Shown in pieces: positions 1 to 9,229 of a DNA stretch of 64,000 nucleotides (the first letter of the stretch is position 1; the number at the start of each line of letters is the position of its first letter). Below the pieces are notes generated by a model. The model saw nothing but the letters and a program-made list of their open reading frames with translations, was not told where the DNA came from and ran no database searches. Position numbers and translations under genes: made by a program. The stretch spans positions 104,003 through 168,002 of the forward strand of contig CAMPVF010000002.1 in NCBI GenBank assembly GCA_946997485.1, written 5' to 3'. Origin of the DNA: an uncultured Atopobium sp. (GTDB lineage: Bacteria > Actinomycetota > Coriobacteriia > Coriobacteriales > Atopobiaceae).

Positions 1-1232
1 ATTCATTTTGTGCTACACAAGAAAGCTTGCAGCAATGCTACGACGATCAAAAACAAGCGTATGCAAACGTTGCGCGTCGGTGTGGTATTCGCGCGCTTCC
101 TGTTGTTGCCGATTCGGGTCAGATTGGTGGCGATACGAGCGTGGAGTTTATGGCGCTTGCCGATGCAGGCGAAGCCGAGCTTGTATACTGTGATAGCTGC
201 GGTTATGCCGCCGATGCAGAAGCTGCAACCACGCGTATTGCTATCGAAAACACCACTCAAACGACGCTTAAAAAAGTACACACGCCGCAGTGCTCAACTA
301 TTGACGACTTGGCAGCGCAACTTGGTGTTGATGCACTACAAACGCGTAAAGCGCTTGCGCTTGTTGCCGAAGATGGCAGAGCGTGTGTTGTTTTTGTACC
401 CGGCATGCGCACGCTTAACGATGTAAAAGCAAGTCATGTGTTTGGTGAATACCACATGATGGACGACGAAGAACTCACACAGTTTGGCCTGGTAAAAGGC
501 TTTATCGGACCGATTAATTTACCTCAAGATGTACACGTGTATCAGGATATTAGCCTTCAAGATGCAACCACGTGGATTTGTGGTGCAAATGAAGTTGATT
601 ATCACCTGGTAGGCGCTGTGCCTGGTCGCGATTTTGAACTTGGTGAGTACGTCGACGTAGTTAGCGCACAAGCAGGCGACGGTTGTCCTCGCTGTGCAGC
701 TTCGCTTAAGTCGGCACGCGGTATCGAAATTTCGCAGGTATTTCAGCTTGGTACCAAATATTCGAGCGCGATGGGCGCTACCTTTATGGACGAGGATGGC
801 ACCGAAAAGCCCTTTATTATGGGGTGCTACGGCATTGGCGTTTCGCGTACGCTTGCTGCCGTGGTTGAGCAACACTACGACGACCACGGTATTATTTGGC
901 CTATCTCCGTTGCTCCTTATGAGGTAGAGGTTATTGCGCTTGATACCAACGACGATGTTATTTGGCCGCAGGCAACAGCTATCGCTGAGAAGCTCACCGC
1001 GCGCGGTATTGAAGTTATTGTTGATGACCGTGAGCTTCGTCCTGGCGTTAAGTTTAACGATGCCGATCTTATGGGCTTTCCGTACCAGGTTGTGTGCGGT
1101 AAAAAAGCGCTTGAGCGCGGTTGTGTTGAGCTTAAGTGTCGTGCTGATGGTTCACGTGTTGAAGTGGCACTTGACGCTATCGTATCCGAGCTTGAGCAGC
1201 GCATTGCGCACGACAAAGAACTTCTTAAGTAA
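1..1232 (+). CDS. proS: Proline--tRNA ligase (5' end outside window)
   Basis: Charges tRNA-Pro with proline in the cytoplasm. The gene runs in from before the window; the reading frame is open from base 3, so the true start is not visible. About 410 residues are present. In order these are the end of the first catalytic part, an editing (INS, YbaK-like) domain beginning around HTPQCSTIDDLAAQLGV, class II motif 3 (GCYGIGVSRTLAAVVEQ) and the C-terminal anticodon-binding domain (IAEKLTARGIEVIVDDR). Presence of the INS domain marks it as the bacterial-type ProRS. It is separated from the convergent aromatic operon by a long hairpin. Identity is secure; only the N-terminal part is missing. Confidence 0.96.
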   Translation, partial: SFCATQESLQQCYDDQKQAYANVARRCGIRALPVVADSGQIGGDTSVEFMALADAGEAELVYCDSCGYAADAEAATTRIAIENTTQTTLKKVHTPQCSTIDDLAAQLGVDALQTRKALALVAEDGRACVVFVPGMRTLNDVKASHVFGEYHMMDDEELTQFGLVKGFIGPINLPQDVHVYQDISLQDATTWICGANEVDYHLVGAVPGRDFELGEYVDVVSAQAGDGCPRCAASLKSARGIEISQVFQLGTKYSSAMGATFMDEDGTEKPFIMGCYGIGVSRTLAAVVEQHYDDHGIIWPISVAPYEVEVIALDTNDDVIWPQATAIAEKLTARGIEVIVDDRELRPGVKFNDADLMGFPYQVVCGKKALERGCVELKCRADGSRVEVALDAIVSELEQRIAHDKELLK

Positions 1233-1344
1233 CAATCTCATGCTGCGCCGTATGTAACACGCGCCATGCCGTATGCACTTCACGTGACGCTACGCGTGAG
1301 TGCACCGTGGCGCTTAAGTGCAGTTAGAGCAAAGTGTATATACT

Positions 1345-1378
1345 AATGCACCCAAGAGCGCATGTTCTTGGGTGCATT
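1345..1378. terminator. Hairpin between convergent proS and aroQ
   Basis: A perfect 13-bp inverted repeat (AATGCACCCAAGA at 1345-1357 and its complement at 1366-1378) with an 8-nt loop lies between two genes that converge. The position suggests a two-way terminator. Neither side has a proper T-run, so termination efficiency is uncertain. Confidence 0.6.
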
Positions 1379-1408
1379 GGTTGTATTATGTACGGAGCAA
1401 AAGTTAGG

Positions 1409-1429
1409 CTTTACGCTTTACGCTTTACG
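1409..1429. repeat. Three tandem heptamers CTTTACG
   Basis: CTTTACG occurs three times in a row in the non-coding gap downstream of proS and just past the end of aroQ. It lies outside any recognised gene and may be a chance short tandem repeat. Confidence 0.6.
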
Positions 1430-1455
1430 CGCGCGATTCCTTCTTATCTGCCGCC

Positions 1456-2601
1456 TTACGCGCCTCTCGTTTCGTGTATGTGCTGCGCCAACAGATGCAT
1501 TGCTTCGGCATATCCGTCGATACCTTTACCCATTACGGTTGCAATACACGCTGGTCGAATGTATGAAATTTGGCGAAAGTCTTCGCGGGCGGGAACATCA
1601 GAAATATGGACTTCAACTGTTGGAATGTTTACGGCTTTAAGGGCATCGAGCAGTGCAATTGATGTGTGCGTGTATGCTGCCGGATTAAACACAATGCCTT
1701 CATACACCCCGCGGGCTTGCTGAATTGCGTCTACAAGCTCGCCTTCGTGATTCGATTGGAAACACACACAGCTGGCAAAGCCCTCACGCTGCGCCGATGT
1801 TTCGCACACGTCAATAAGATGCGAATATGTTTGATTGCCATAAATGCCCGGCTCACGCAAGCCCAATAAATTGATATTGGGACCGTTAAGCACAAGAACA
1901 TGAAGCTCGTCATGCGCACCCTTACGTGTATGCGCATGTGCGGTTTGTACGTGCTCGTCATCTACAACGTCGAAATTAAGAAGCGTATCGTTTGCGGCAG
2001 CCTGCCTTGAGGGTTGCCTGGTATTTTGTGCGGGTGTATTGGATTTTTGCTCACCTGCTTCATGTGCACCTGGCTCGCTTAACAGCAGCATACGCGTAAG
2101 CTCCTCTGCTTCTGATAGTCCCGCACATTGGAAGGCACCTTGCGCACCTTTTGTGTGCAGCTGCCCATAGGGGCGCACCGCATCGCTTACATTGTGCGGC
2201 AGGTGGCTGTGCTCGTCTGGCGTGTTCTGTGCACTTGTGGTTGCGCGCACGTCATGTACGTGCACGTCAAGAGCGGGTTTGTTTGTCATGCGCGCACCCG
2301 TTGGCTTTTGTGCGCCTGCGGTGTTATCGCATGCCGTAAGATCGTTTGGCAAGCCTGTTATATTGCAAAATGCCGAAAAAATATTTTGCACTTTTGTTGG
2401 TCTACACACAATTTCGTAGCTGGTATCGTTTCGTTGAAGAAGACCAAGAACGCCCGAGAGGTTTTCGATACCTTCTGCATCGATGAGCGTTGGCGTGGCA
2501 ACGTGCACACGCAGGCGCGTCATACACAGTGCATTAGCTCGAATATTATTTTTACCGCCCAAACACGCAAGAATTGAGGCGGCAATCTCTTCGTAGGTCA
2601 T
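1456..2601 (-). CDS. aroQ: PTS EIIB domain fused to type II 3-dehydroquinate dehydratase
   Basis: The C-terminal part (residues about 233-378) is a type II dehydroquinase, converting 3-dehydroquinate to 3-dehydroshikimate. Visible motifs are VLNGPNINLLG, the catalytic Tyr in GIYGN (Y254), QSNHEGELVD, NPAAYTHTSIALLDA and VEVHISDVPARE with the active-site His. Residues 1-85 look like a glucose-family PTS EIIB domain, with LGGKNNI followed by C26-MTRLR at the phospho-cysteine position. The roughly 150 residues between are low-complexity linker. Family members are normally about 145 residues, so the 381-residue form is unusual. The ATG has AAGGAAG upstream. It is the last gene of the aromatic operon, set apart by a 232-base gap that may hold its own promoter. 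No EIIA or EIIC gene is nearby. The dehydroquinase call is firm and the EIIB call fairly firm; what the EIIB part does is unknown. Confidence 0.9.
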   Translation of the reverse strand: MTYEEIAASILACLGGKNNIRANALCMTRLRVHVATPTLIDAEGIENLSGVLGLLQRNDTSYEIVCRPTKVQNIFSAFCNITGLPNDLTACDNTAGAQKPTGARMTNKPALDVHVHDVRATTSAQNTPDEHSHLPHNVSDAVRPYGQLHTKGAQGAFQCAGLSEAEELTRMLLLSEPGAHEAGEQKSNTPAQNTRQPSRQAAANDTLLNFDVVDDEHVQTAHAHTRKGAHDELHVLVLNGPNINLLGLREPGIYGNQTYSHLIDVCETSAQREGFASCVCFQSNHEGELVDAIQQARGVYEGIVFNPAAYTHTSIALLDALKAVNIPTVEVHISDVPAREDFRQISYIRPACIATVMGKGIDGYAEAMHLLAQHIHETRGA

Positions 2602-2833
2602 AGCAACTTCCTTGGTCTAAAACTACATCGTATAGAAGTATACGGATAGAAGGCGTTGATGTGGCGTATAGCAGCTTGTTATTTTGCAAACGCGGCAATT
2701 TTCGCCGTGAGTGACAGCCCATCGCGCATATCTTCATGATATGTACGTAAATCGTTCGTATGATATGTGGTGTTGATAGTCGCGCGCTGCAGTCTTGTTG
2801 CTATACACAACGTGCCCTGCGCTGCCGTGCAAA

Positions 2834-4168
2834 TTAGTGCGTTATGCAGGCAAGTATATGACGCGCGCTTTCTTGGGGCGTTGCATCAAGTGCGCAGGTA
2901 TAATCTGCCCACGCGGTATAGCGGGGCATGCGCCTGCGTGCAAGTTCTTCAACACCAACCGAAGCTGAAAGCGGGCGTTTATACAACGAGAGCAATTCAA
3001 GCGGGCGTGTAAGCAGCACAATAGCAGCTTGTTGATGCAGACATGCATAGTTTTCTTCTCGGCACACAATACCGCCACCGCAGGCAATAACGCGTGAGGG
3101 TTCTTTTGCCACCTTGGCACACACGGCATGCTCTTTTTCGCGAAAAGCATCTTCGCCATACTGCTGTATAAATTCATGGGGTGGCATAGCATACATCGCT
3201 GTAAATTCCGCGTCTAAGTCGACAAAGGTTTTACCGCACAGCGCCGCCAGCGCACGCCCGCACGTAGTTTTGCCTACGCCCGGCATACCAATAAGTGCAA
3301 TCGATTGCTCATTGGCACAAATTTGCTGTACGATGGGTCTAATGCGTGCTACATCGTGGTGCGTGTCTAAAAAGAGGTTGCTTGAGAATAGCGCCTGTGC
3401 AACAAGCATATACAAACCCTGAACATAAGGAATACCAAGCGTTTCTGCTGCCATGCATAAGCCGCTGCGAAGGGGATTATATACCACATCTACCACGGCT
3501 TTTAGCGAAGAAAATGTACGCATCTGTTCGAGCGAGAGAATCGACTGCGGGCAGGCTGGATACATGCCAACAGGCGTTGTGTTTACTATGATAGTGGCAT
3601 CGGTATGCGCTCGCATAATCTCGTCGTATGACGTTGCACCTTGCGTATCTGCTACTACCATAGATGCGCCAAGCAGCCCAAGCGCCGTTTGCACAGCACG
3701 CGACGCGCCGCCATTGCCACAAATAACAACCTTGTGTTGCGCGAGAAGATTGTTTTTGTATCCTTTGGGAGCAGTTGCCATGGCTTGAATAATGTCGTCA
3801 ACATTGACGGCAGGAATACAATTGTTGGTTGCCAAAAAGTCAAGCAACATCATCGTAAAACCAAGCACGTCGGTATTCTCTGCAAAAATACTACCGTCGG
3901 CTTGCTTAACCAGGGTATTTGCCGCGCCGGTAAGCTCTACCAGCATACTTTTATGTGTGCTGAGGCTGCAAACAACCTGTTTATAGGGAATGGTAACGTT
4001 AAGTCCGCGCCAGGCGCCGTTTGTAACAAACGCCGCAACATCATCGGGCTCTTGTTCAAAAAGCGCATAGGGATAGCTTCCAAGCTGCTTGTGAATGTAG
4101 GGCGACCAGCTGTGTGCAAGCGTGCGACCCAGTAAGCCAAATTGAGCATTGTTGTTGTGCGCTGTCAT
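2834..4168 (-). CDS. aroE/aroK: Shikimate dehydrogenase - shikimate kinase fusion
   Basis: One 444-residue protein carries two consecutive shikimate-pathway activities. Residues about 8-275 are AroE (NADPH-dependent reduction of 3-dehydroshikimate): HSWSPYIHKQ, the catalytic Lys in NVTIPYKQ, AENTDVLGF with the substrate Asp, and the nucleotide motif CGNGGASRA. Residues about 285-444 are AroK: Walker A GMPGVGKTT, FVDLDAEF for shikimate binding, CGGGIV, and RPLSASVG in the lid region. The two enzymes are normally separate in bacteria. The start codon abuts the pheA stop, so translation is probably coupled. Both halves keep the catalytic residues I can check. After its stop comes a 232-base gap before aroQ. 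Confidence 0.95.
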   Translation of the reverse strand: MTAHNNNAQFGLLGRTLAHSWSPYIHKQLGSYPYALFEQEPDDVAAFVTNGAWRGLNVTIPYKQVVCSLSTHKSMLVELTGAANTLVKQADGSIFAENTDVLGFTMMLLDFLATNNCIPAVNVDDIIQAMATAPKGYKNNLLAQHKVVICGNGGASRAVQTALGLLGASMVVADTQGATSYDEIMRAHTDATIIVNTTPVGMYPACPQSILSLEQMRTFSSLKAVVDVVYNPLRSGLCMAAETLGIPYVQGLYMLVAQALFSSNLFLDTHHDVARIRPIVQQICANEQSIALIGMPGVGKTTCGRALAALCGKTFVDLDAEFTAMYAMPPHEFIQQYGEDAFREKEHAVCAKVAKEPSRVIACGGGIVCREENYACLHQQAAIVLLTRPLELLSLYKRPLSASVGVEELARRRMPRYTAWADYTCALDATPQESARHILACITH

Positions 4169-5380
4169 TTATATCACCTCAGTATATGAACCAAGATAGC
4201 GAACGTCACTACATACGTTGAGCAGTGCCCGAATAAGCGCGTCAAATTCTGGCGCAACAACAGGGCATTTTATGTCGAAGTAAAACATAAACTCAAAATC
4301 GTGACCCACAATTGGCCTACTTTCGAGCTTAATAATGTTTATGCCAAGCGCGTAAAAACAGCGCAAAATTTTGTACAAGCTGCCTGGCTGGTGCGCGGCA
4401 GTAAGCATAAGGCTTGTTCTATCTGCACCTGGATAAATTTCGAGCGTTTTGGTAATGCAGGCAAAACGCGTGTAGTTGTTATCGGAGTCTTGAATGTCCT
4501 CTTTTAGCACTTTGAGTTTGTATAAATCGGCACACGAAGCTGAAGCAATAGCTGCAACGTGTGTATCCTGCGATGTAGCAACCATTTGCGCAGCAATAGC
4601 CGTATTTTTAACGCGATGAATTTCAGCATGTGGCATTGTTTGCAAAAAGTTGGTGCACTGCGACAGAGCCTGTGGGTGAGAGTAGATGTGAGTAATCTCA
4701 TCGAGCGGCAATTCTTTTTTTGCAAGCAGCGTGTGATCAATTTTAAGGCGTGTTGTGCGCGCAATACTAAAGGCATGTTTGCGCATAAGGTCGAATACCT
4801 GCGTTACCGAGCCTGCGGTGCTGTTTTCGAGCGGCACAATGCCGTATTCACATTCGCCTTTCTCAACTGCGTCAAACACGTCTTCAAAATGCGGATAGTA
4901 GGTAAGTTGTGCATGATTAAAGAGTTTATCCGCGGCAAGCTGCTGATATGCGCCTTCTGCACCCTGCAGTGCAACACGCGCTACATGTGGGAATACGTTC
5001 GCTGTTTCATGCTGCGCATTAATGATGTGCTGCAGCATTGCGGGCGTTTCGCTCTTGCGTCCTGCTTGATGATTGCGTGAGAGCTCCATAATAAGCTCAA
5101 AAATTGTTTGAAATTCTTCGGTATGCTCTTTGGGACTTATGGCATACAGCGCGTAAAGGTGCTCGCGTTCGCGTGCACTGTCGAGGATGGGCAGCTTATG
5201 TGCGCGTTTGTATGCAGCAATGCGCTCAGCGCAGTCAAGGCGCTGTTTAAGCAGATCAACAAGGGTGGTGTCGATAGTGTTTATCTCGTCGCGCGCAGCA
5301 AGCAGGGCGTTTGTATCCTCAGCTTCCTGCGGCGTTTGCACGGGCTTTGTAGTATTTGGTGACGAAGAGTGATGTTGCAT
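4169..5380 (-). CDS. pheA: Bifunctional chorismate mutase / prephenate dehydratase (P-protein)
   Basis: Makes phenylpyruvate from chorismate in two steps. Residues about 25-105 are an AroQ-fold chorismate mutase (LLAARDEINTIDTTLVDLL, RIAAYKRAHKLPI). Residues about 120-300 are prephenate dehydratase, with GAEGAYQQ, PLENSTAGSV and the NNYTRF motif holding the catalytic Thr. The tail is an ACT domain (GSLYKILRCFYALGINIIKLESRPI, split here as GSLYKILRCF and ESRPI), the usual site of Phe feedback inhibition. Length (403) is slightly above the family norm because of a polar N-terminal extension. It lies 24 bases after aroC and directly abuts aroE/aroK. Confidence 0.95.
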   Translation of the reverse strand: MQHHSSSPNTTKPVQTPQEAEDTNALLAARDEINTIDTTLVDLLKQRLDCAERIAAYKRAHKLPILDSAREREHLYALYAISPKEHTEEFQTIFELIMELSRNHQAGRKSETPAMLQHIINAQHETANVFPHVARVALQGAEGAYQQLAADKLFNHAQLTYYPHFEDVFDAVEKGECEYGIVPLENSTAGSVTQVFDLMRKHAFSIARTTRLKIDHTLLAKKELPLDEITHIYSHPQALSQCTNFLQTMPHAEIHRVKNTAIAAQMVATSQDTHVAAIASASCADLYKLKVLKEDIQDSDNNYTRFACITKTLEIYPGADRTSLMLTAAHQPGSLYKILRCFYALGINIIKLESRPIVGHDFEFMFYFDIKCPVVAPEFDALIRALLNVCSDVRYLGSYTEVI

Positions 5381-5404
5381 ACGTACCTATCTTTTATTTG
5401 TCGT

Positions 5405-6661
5405 TTATTGCTGCTCGTCTAGGAGCATATCCATAATTGTAAATGCGCACATAGCTTCAACAACAACGCATGCACGGGGAACGATGCACGGGTCGTGACG
5501 ACCAGAAATGCGCAAAAGAGCCGGTTGTTTTGTTGCTATATCAACCGACTGTTGTACATGACCTATCGATGGTGTGGGTTTTATACCAACGCGGACAAAT
5601 ACGGGCTCACCGGTACTTATACCGCCAAGCACGCCGCCTGCATGATTGGTTTCAAAGATAACGTCGCGTGCATGCGCGTCTGAGCGGCGACGCCAGCGCT
5701 CAGCATCAGCTTGAGGATTGGTGTTGTTTTCACAGGTAGATGTGTCGTGCGCGTTTGCGGCTGCCGCGTTTGTAGCATCTGTAGCATCTGATGTGTCTGC
5801 GGCATAGGTCATCTGGTCGTTGTGTTCCGATCCGCGCATGAGGCACGCACCAAATCCTTCGCCAAATTCAACGGCCTTAACAGCAGGAATACCAAAGAGT
5901 GCGCACGCGAGCTTGTTTTCCAAGCCGCCAAACATACCGCTGCCAATACCTGCAGGAACGCCGGTACACACACATTCTATGGTGCCGCCTACGCTATCGG
6001 CATCGCGCCGCGCGTCGTCTATATACGCGCTCATGGCTTGCGCAGCGTCGGCGTTAATGGTGCATAGTTCGTGAGGATGTGCGCACGTGCGCTCTTCAAG
6101 CGTTTGCAGCTGTGCTTTAAGCACGCTACGACCGTGTTTGCTTCTATCGGCAAATGCAAATGTGTCGTCATGAATAGTGCCAATAGACGCTACGTGTGCC
6201 ATTACGCGCACGCCATGAGCCTGCAAATATTGCTTTGCAAGACCACCTGCAATGCATATACCTGCAGTAAGTCGGCCCGAAAAATGTCCGCCACCGCTTA
6301 TATCTTGAAAACCATGATAGCGCCGCCAGGCAGCATAATCGCTGTGCCCGGGGCGAAGTATATGACTGAGCGTTGCATAATCGCCCGAGCGTGTGTTGGT
6401 GTTTTGGATAATGCCGCAGATAGGAGCGCCACAGCTTGTGCCCTGTGCCGAGAAACCCGAAACAAAATGCACAGTGTCGGCTTCTTTGCGCGGCGTTGCA
6501 AATGAAGCAAAGCCGGGTGCGCGTCGTTGCATAAACTGCGTCAATGCTTCGAAGTTGGGGGTAAACCCTGCGGGAAAACCGTCGAGAACGCAGCCAATGG
6601 CATCGCTATGCGACTGACCAAATATCGAAAGAGTAAGACGGGTACCAATGCTCGATGACAT
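5405..6661 (-). CDS. aroC: Chorismate synthase
   Basis: Converts EPSP to chorismate using reduced FMN, the last common step before Phe, Tyr and Trp. The start shows TLSIFGQSHSDAIGCVLDG, and the central flavin and substrate region shows RPGHSDYAAW and GGGHFSGRLTAG. The C-terminal part keeps NHAGGVLGGISTGEP. At 418 residues it is longer than usual. The excess is an insertion of about 50 residues near positions 270-330, rich in Ala, Asp, Thr and Asn, placed before RDVIFETNHAGG. It is 2 bases from aroA, so the two are co-translated. Confidence 0.95.
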   Translation of the reverse strand: MSSSIGTRLTLSIFGQSHSDAIGCVLDGFPAGFTPNFEALTQFMQRRAPGFASFATPRKEADTVHFVSGFSAQGTSCGAPICGIIQNTNTRSGDYATLSHILRPGHSDYAAWRRYHGFQDISGGGHFSGRLTAGICIAGGLAKQYLQAHGVRVMAHVASIGTIHDDTFAFADRSKHGRSVLKAQLQTLEERTCAHPHELCTINADAAQAMSAYIDDARRDADSVGGTIECVCTGVPAGIGSGMFGGLENKLACALFGIPAVKAVEFGEGFGACLMRGSEHNDQMTYAADTSDATDATNAAAANAHDTSTCENNTNPQADAERWRRRSDAHARDVIFETNHAGGVLGGISTGEPVFVRVGIKPTPSIGHVQQSVDIATKQPALLRISGRHDPCIVPRACVVVEAMCAFTIMDMLLDEQQ

Positions 6662-6663
6662 GG

Positions 6664-8007
6664 TTAATCCTCCTTAATTTCGATATAACCGCCAAGTTCA
6701 ATGAAGTCTTCAAAAAACGACGGATACGATTTAGCAACACATTCGGCTCCAATAAGAGTGCAGGAACGGCTTGAACCAGCTGCACAAATAGCAGCCATCA
6801 TAGCAATGCGGTGATCGTTTGCACACGACACGGTACCTGCGCCATTAAGACGACCGCGACCGTGAATATAAATAGCATCATCATCAGCGGTAATGTCGGC
6901 GCCCAGGGCACTTAGCGCGCGTGTAATTGCTACAATGCGATTTGATTCTTTGAGCTGCAGACGATGCGCGCCTGTAAGTGTTGTATTACCCCAGGCAAAA
7001 CACGCTGTTGCGGCTAGTGGGGGAGCAAGATCGATAATATCGTTAAGCTCAAGTGTGCAGCCGCGCATGAGTTTTGCATGTACTTCAACAGCGTGTTCTT
7101 GTTGTTCTACATGCGCGCCAAAGTTCATAAGACATGAAAGAATGCGCCTATCACCCTGAAGACTTGCAAGGTTAAGGCCTTCAACACGAATGTTATGACC
7201 CATTGCACCTGCAGCGAGCCAAAAACTTGCATTCGACCAATCGGCTTCAACTACAACAGGCTGGAGCGGACAGCGCATCTGCGTGCCGTTCACGGCAAAT
7301 ACCCACGGATCGGACGTGTTTTCTGGTTTGGTAACTTCTACCTGCACACCAAAGTATGACAGTGCTTGTATGGTCATCGATACGTAGTCTTGCGATTCAA
7401 AGGGTGCTTCAACCACAATTGTAAACGCTGCTTGAGCTGCACATGCAGCAAGAAGCAGCCCTGAGATATACTGGCTTGACACGTTTCCTTTGAGCTTAAA
7501 TGTTGTTGCAGTAAGCGCGCCCGTAAGCGTAAAAGGAAATTCGCCCTGCTCGGAAAGGGTAATACCTGCATTGCTCAAAAGAGAATAGAGTGGCTCGAGT
7601 GGGCGCTGTGCCAAGCGCTTTGCACCAACAAAACAAAATGAGCCACCAAGGGCAGCACATACAGCAACCATGAAGCGAAATGTTGAACCCGACTCTTTGC
7701 AGTTGAGTATGGGCATGTCTTCTAAGCGAGCGGGGGTGTTGTCGGCGGATATAGCCTCTTTTGGCGCAGAAGAATATTGCGAGCGTATGCCGCGTATGCG
7801 CCAGCCACGTTTTGTTTTGGTAATGCGCGCACCGAGCGCTTCGAGGCATGATACCGTGGTGTCGATGTCTTGCGACGTTGTCGTGCAATCTACATCAACT
7901 ATCCCATCGCTTAATGCAGCAAGAATTAAAATACGGTGTGCCATCGATTTTGACGATATCGCACGAATGGTACCCGATAATTGATGTGGCTCAATGATAA
8001 CGTTCAA
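6664..8007 (-). CDS. aroA: 3-phosphoshikimate 1-carboxyvinyltransferase (EPSP synthase)
   Basis: Joins shikimate-3-phosphate and phosphoenolpyruvate. Motifs include SSKSMAHRILILAAL near residue 18, the nearby CKESGSTFRF, the SQYISGLLLA substrate loop, RLQLKESNRI and the C-terminal NDHRIAMMAAI. Length (447) fits the family. The chosen start is TTG, preceded by AAAGG seven bases upstream; no ATG lies in a better place. It begins after a 115-base spacer from aroB and is followed at 2 bases by aroC. Confidence 0.95.
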   Translation of the reverse strand: MNVIIEPHQLSGTIRAISSKSMAHRILILAALSDGIVDVDCTTTSQDIDTTVSCLEALGARITKTKRGWRIRGIRSQYSSAPKEAISADNTPARLEDMPILNCKESGSTFRFMVAVCAALGGSFCFVGAKRLAQRPLEPLYSLLSNAGITLSEQGEFPFTLTGALTATTFKLKGNVSSQYISGLLLAACAAQAAFTIVVEAPFESQDYVSMTIQALSYFGVQVEVTKPENTSDPWVFAVNGTQMRCPLQPVVVEADWSNASFWLAAGAMGHNIRVEGLNLASLQGDRRILSCLMNFGAHVEQQEHAVEVHAKLMRGCTLELNDIIDLAPPLAATACFAWGNTTLTGAHRLQLKESNRIVAITRALSALGADITADDDAIYIHGRGRLNGAGTVSCANDHRIAMMAAICAAGSSRSCTLIGAECVAKSYPSFFEDFIELGGYIEIKED

Positions 8008-8122
8008 TGTTATGCCTTTCGTGTGTTGTCTTGCTCTGTGTGCCTTTTATGCAGCTCATGCATCGTGCACATCTCACGTTACGCGCGCTCGAGACTGGCG
8101 TACATGACGCGCATGCCGCGCG

Positions 8123-9229
8123 TTATGCGCCAAGATCGAGCAGCTCGCGCATTTCTTGTATGGGAATCGTTTTAAGCTCTGCGTGTCCAATGGTTGGCGT
8201 AAGCACAATGGTAATGGTATCGCCGCGGCGCTTTTTATCATGCAAAATAAACGGATAGAGTTCATTTGGCAAAAACGGCGTGCGAATAGGCAGATCGTAG
8301 CTGGTAAGAATGTCCTCAAGCTGGCGTGCAATGTTGCTATCAGCCCAGCCTTTGCGTGCGGCTGCACGCATCATGTAGCACATGCCCATACCAACACAGC
8401 TTCCATGACCAATACTAAAGTTCGATGCCGCTTCAATGGCATGTCCAATCGTATGGCCAAAATTGAGCACCTGACGTATGCTCGATTCACATTCATCTTG
8501 AGAAACCACCTGCGCTTTAATTTCTGCGCAGCGACGAATCGACGCACAGGTGTGCGCGCTTATAGGCTCGTTTGCGTGAATATCATCGGTAAGGCGATGA
8601 GAAGAAAGCTCCTCAAAAAGTGCTGCATCAGCCATCGCGCCATACTTAATTACTTCACCACACGCATCATGAAGCACGTTTTTTGGCAGGGTAGTAAGGG
8701 TAGCAGGGTCAATAATAACTGCCTGAGGCTGAGTAAAGCTACCCACAAGATTTTTGCCAGCTTCTAAATCGACTGCTGTTTTGCCGCCAATAGACGAATC
8801 AACCATGGCTAAAAGCGACGTTGGAATATGTATAAGTTGAATGCCACGCATGTAAAGCGCTGCACACAAACCGCCCATATCGCCCGTAACACCGCCACCA
8901 AGTGCAATAATGCAATCGGAGCGTGTAAGTTCATAGCCTGCGATACGCTCAAGCATACGTGCGCAAGTAGGAATGGTTTTATGCTGCTCACCTGCAGGAA
9001 ACTCCACAATATGAGCAAGAACACCAGCCTCGTTAAGCGCATCACACACTATATGCCCGTAGAGCGCAGCAACCGTGCTATCACTGATAACGCATATACG
9101 TGAAGCGTCTGTAACACTCATTACCAGCTTGGCTATATGGGAGAGAGCGCCCGTTTCAACAACAATGGGGTAGCGTTTACTTGCACACGACACCATAATG
9201 GCGTCGTGATTGTTATCATGGATACTCAT
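8123..9229 (-). CDS. aroB: 3-dehydroquinate synthase
   Basis: Cyclises DAHP to 3-dehydroquinate with NAD and a divalent metal. The nucleotide-binding GGGVTGDMGG lies at residues 111-120. It is followed by PTSLLAMVDSSIGGKTAVD and later the metal ligands in GEVIKYG, LNFGHTIGHAIE and GHGSCVGMGM. Length (368) is normal. The ATG overlaps the tyrA stop by four bases (ATGA), which implies translational coupling. Confidence 0.96.
   Translation of the reverse strand: MSIHDNNHDAIMVSCASKRYPIVVETGALSHIAKLVMSVTDASRICVISDSTVAALYGHIVCDALNEAGVLAHIVEFPAGEQHKTIPTCARMLERIAGYELTRSDCIIALGGGVTGDMGGLCAALYMRGIQLIHIPTSLLAMVDSSIGGKTAVDLEAGKNLVGSFTQPQAVIIDPATLTTLPKNVLHDACGEVIKYGAMADAALFEELSSHRLTDDIHANEPISAHTCASIRRCAEIKAQVVSQDECESSIRQVLNFGHTIGHAIEAASNFSIGHGSCVGMGMCYMMRAAARKGWADSNIARQLEDILTSYDLPIRTPFLPNELYPFILHDKKRRGDTITIVLTPTIGHAELKTIPIQEMRELLDLGA

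Noticed and set aside
2679..2810. Small minus-strand frame between aroE/aroK and aroQ starting with TTG
   Set aside because: No good ribosome binding site and no recognisable family. It is kept only as part of the observation on the gap.
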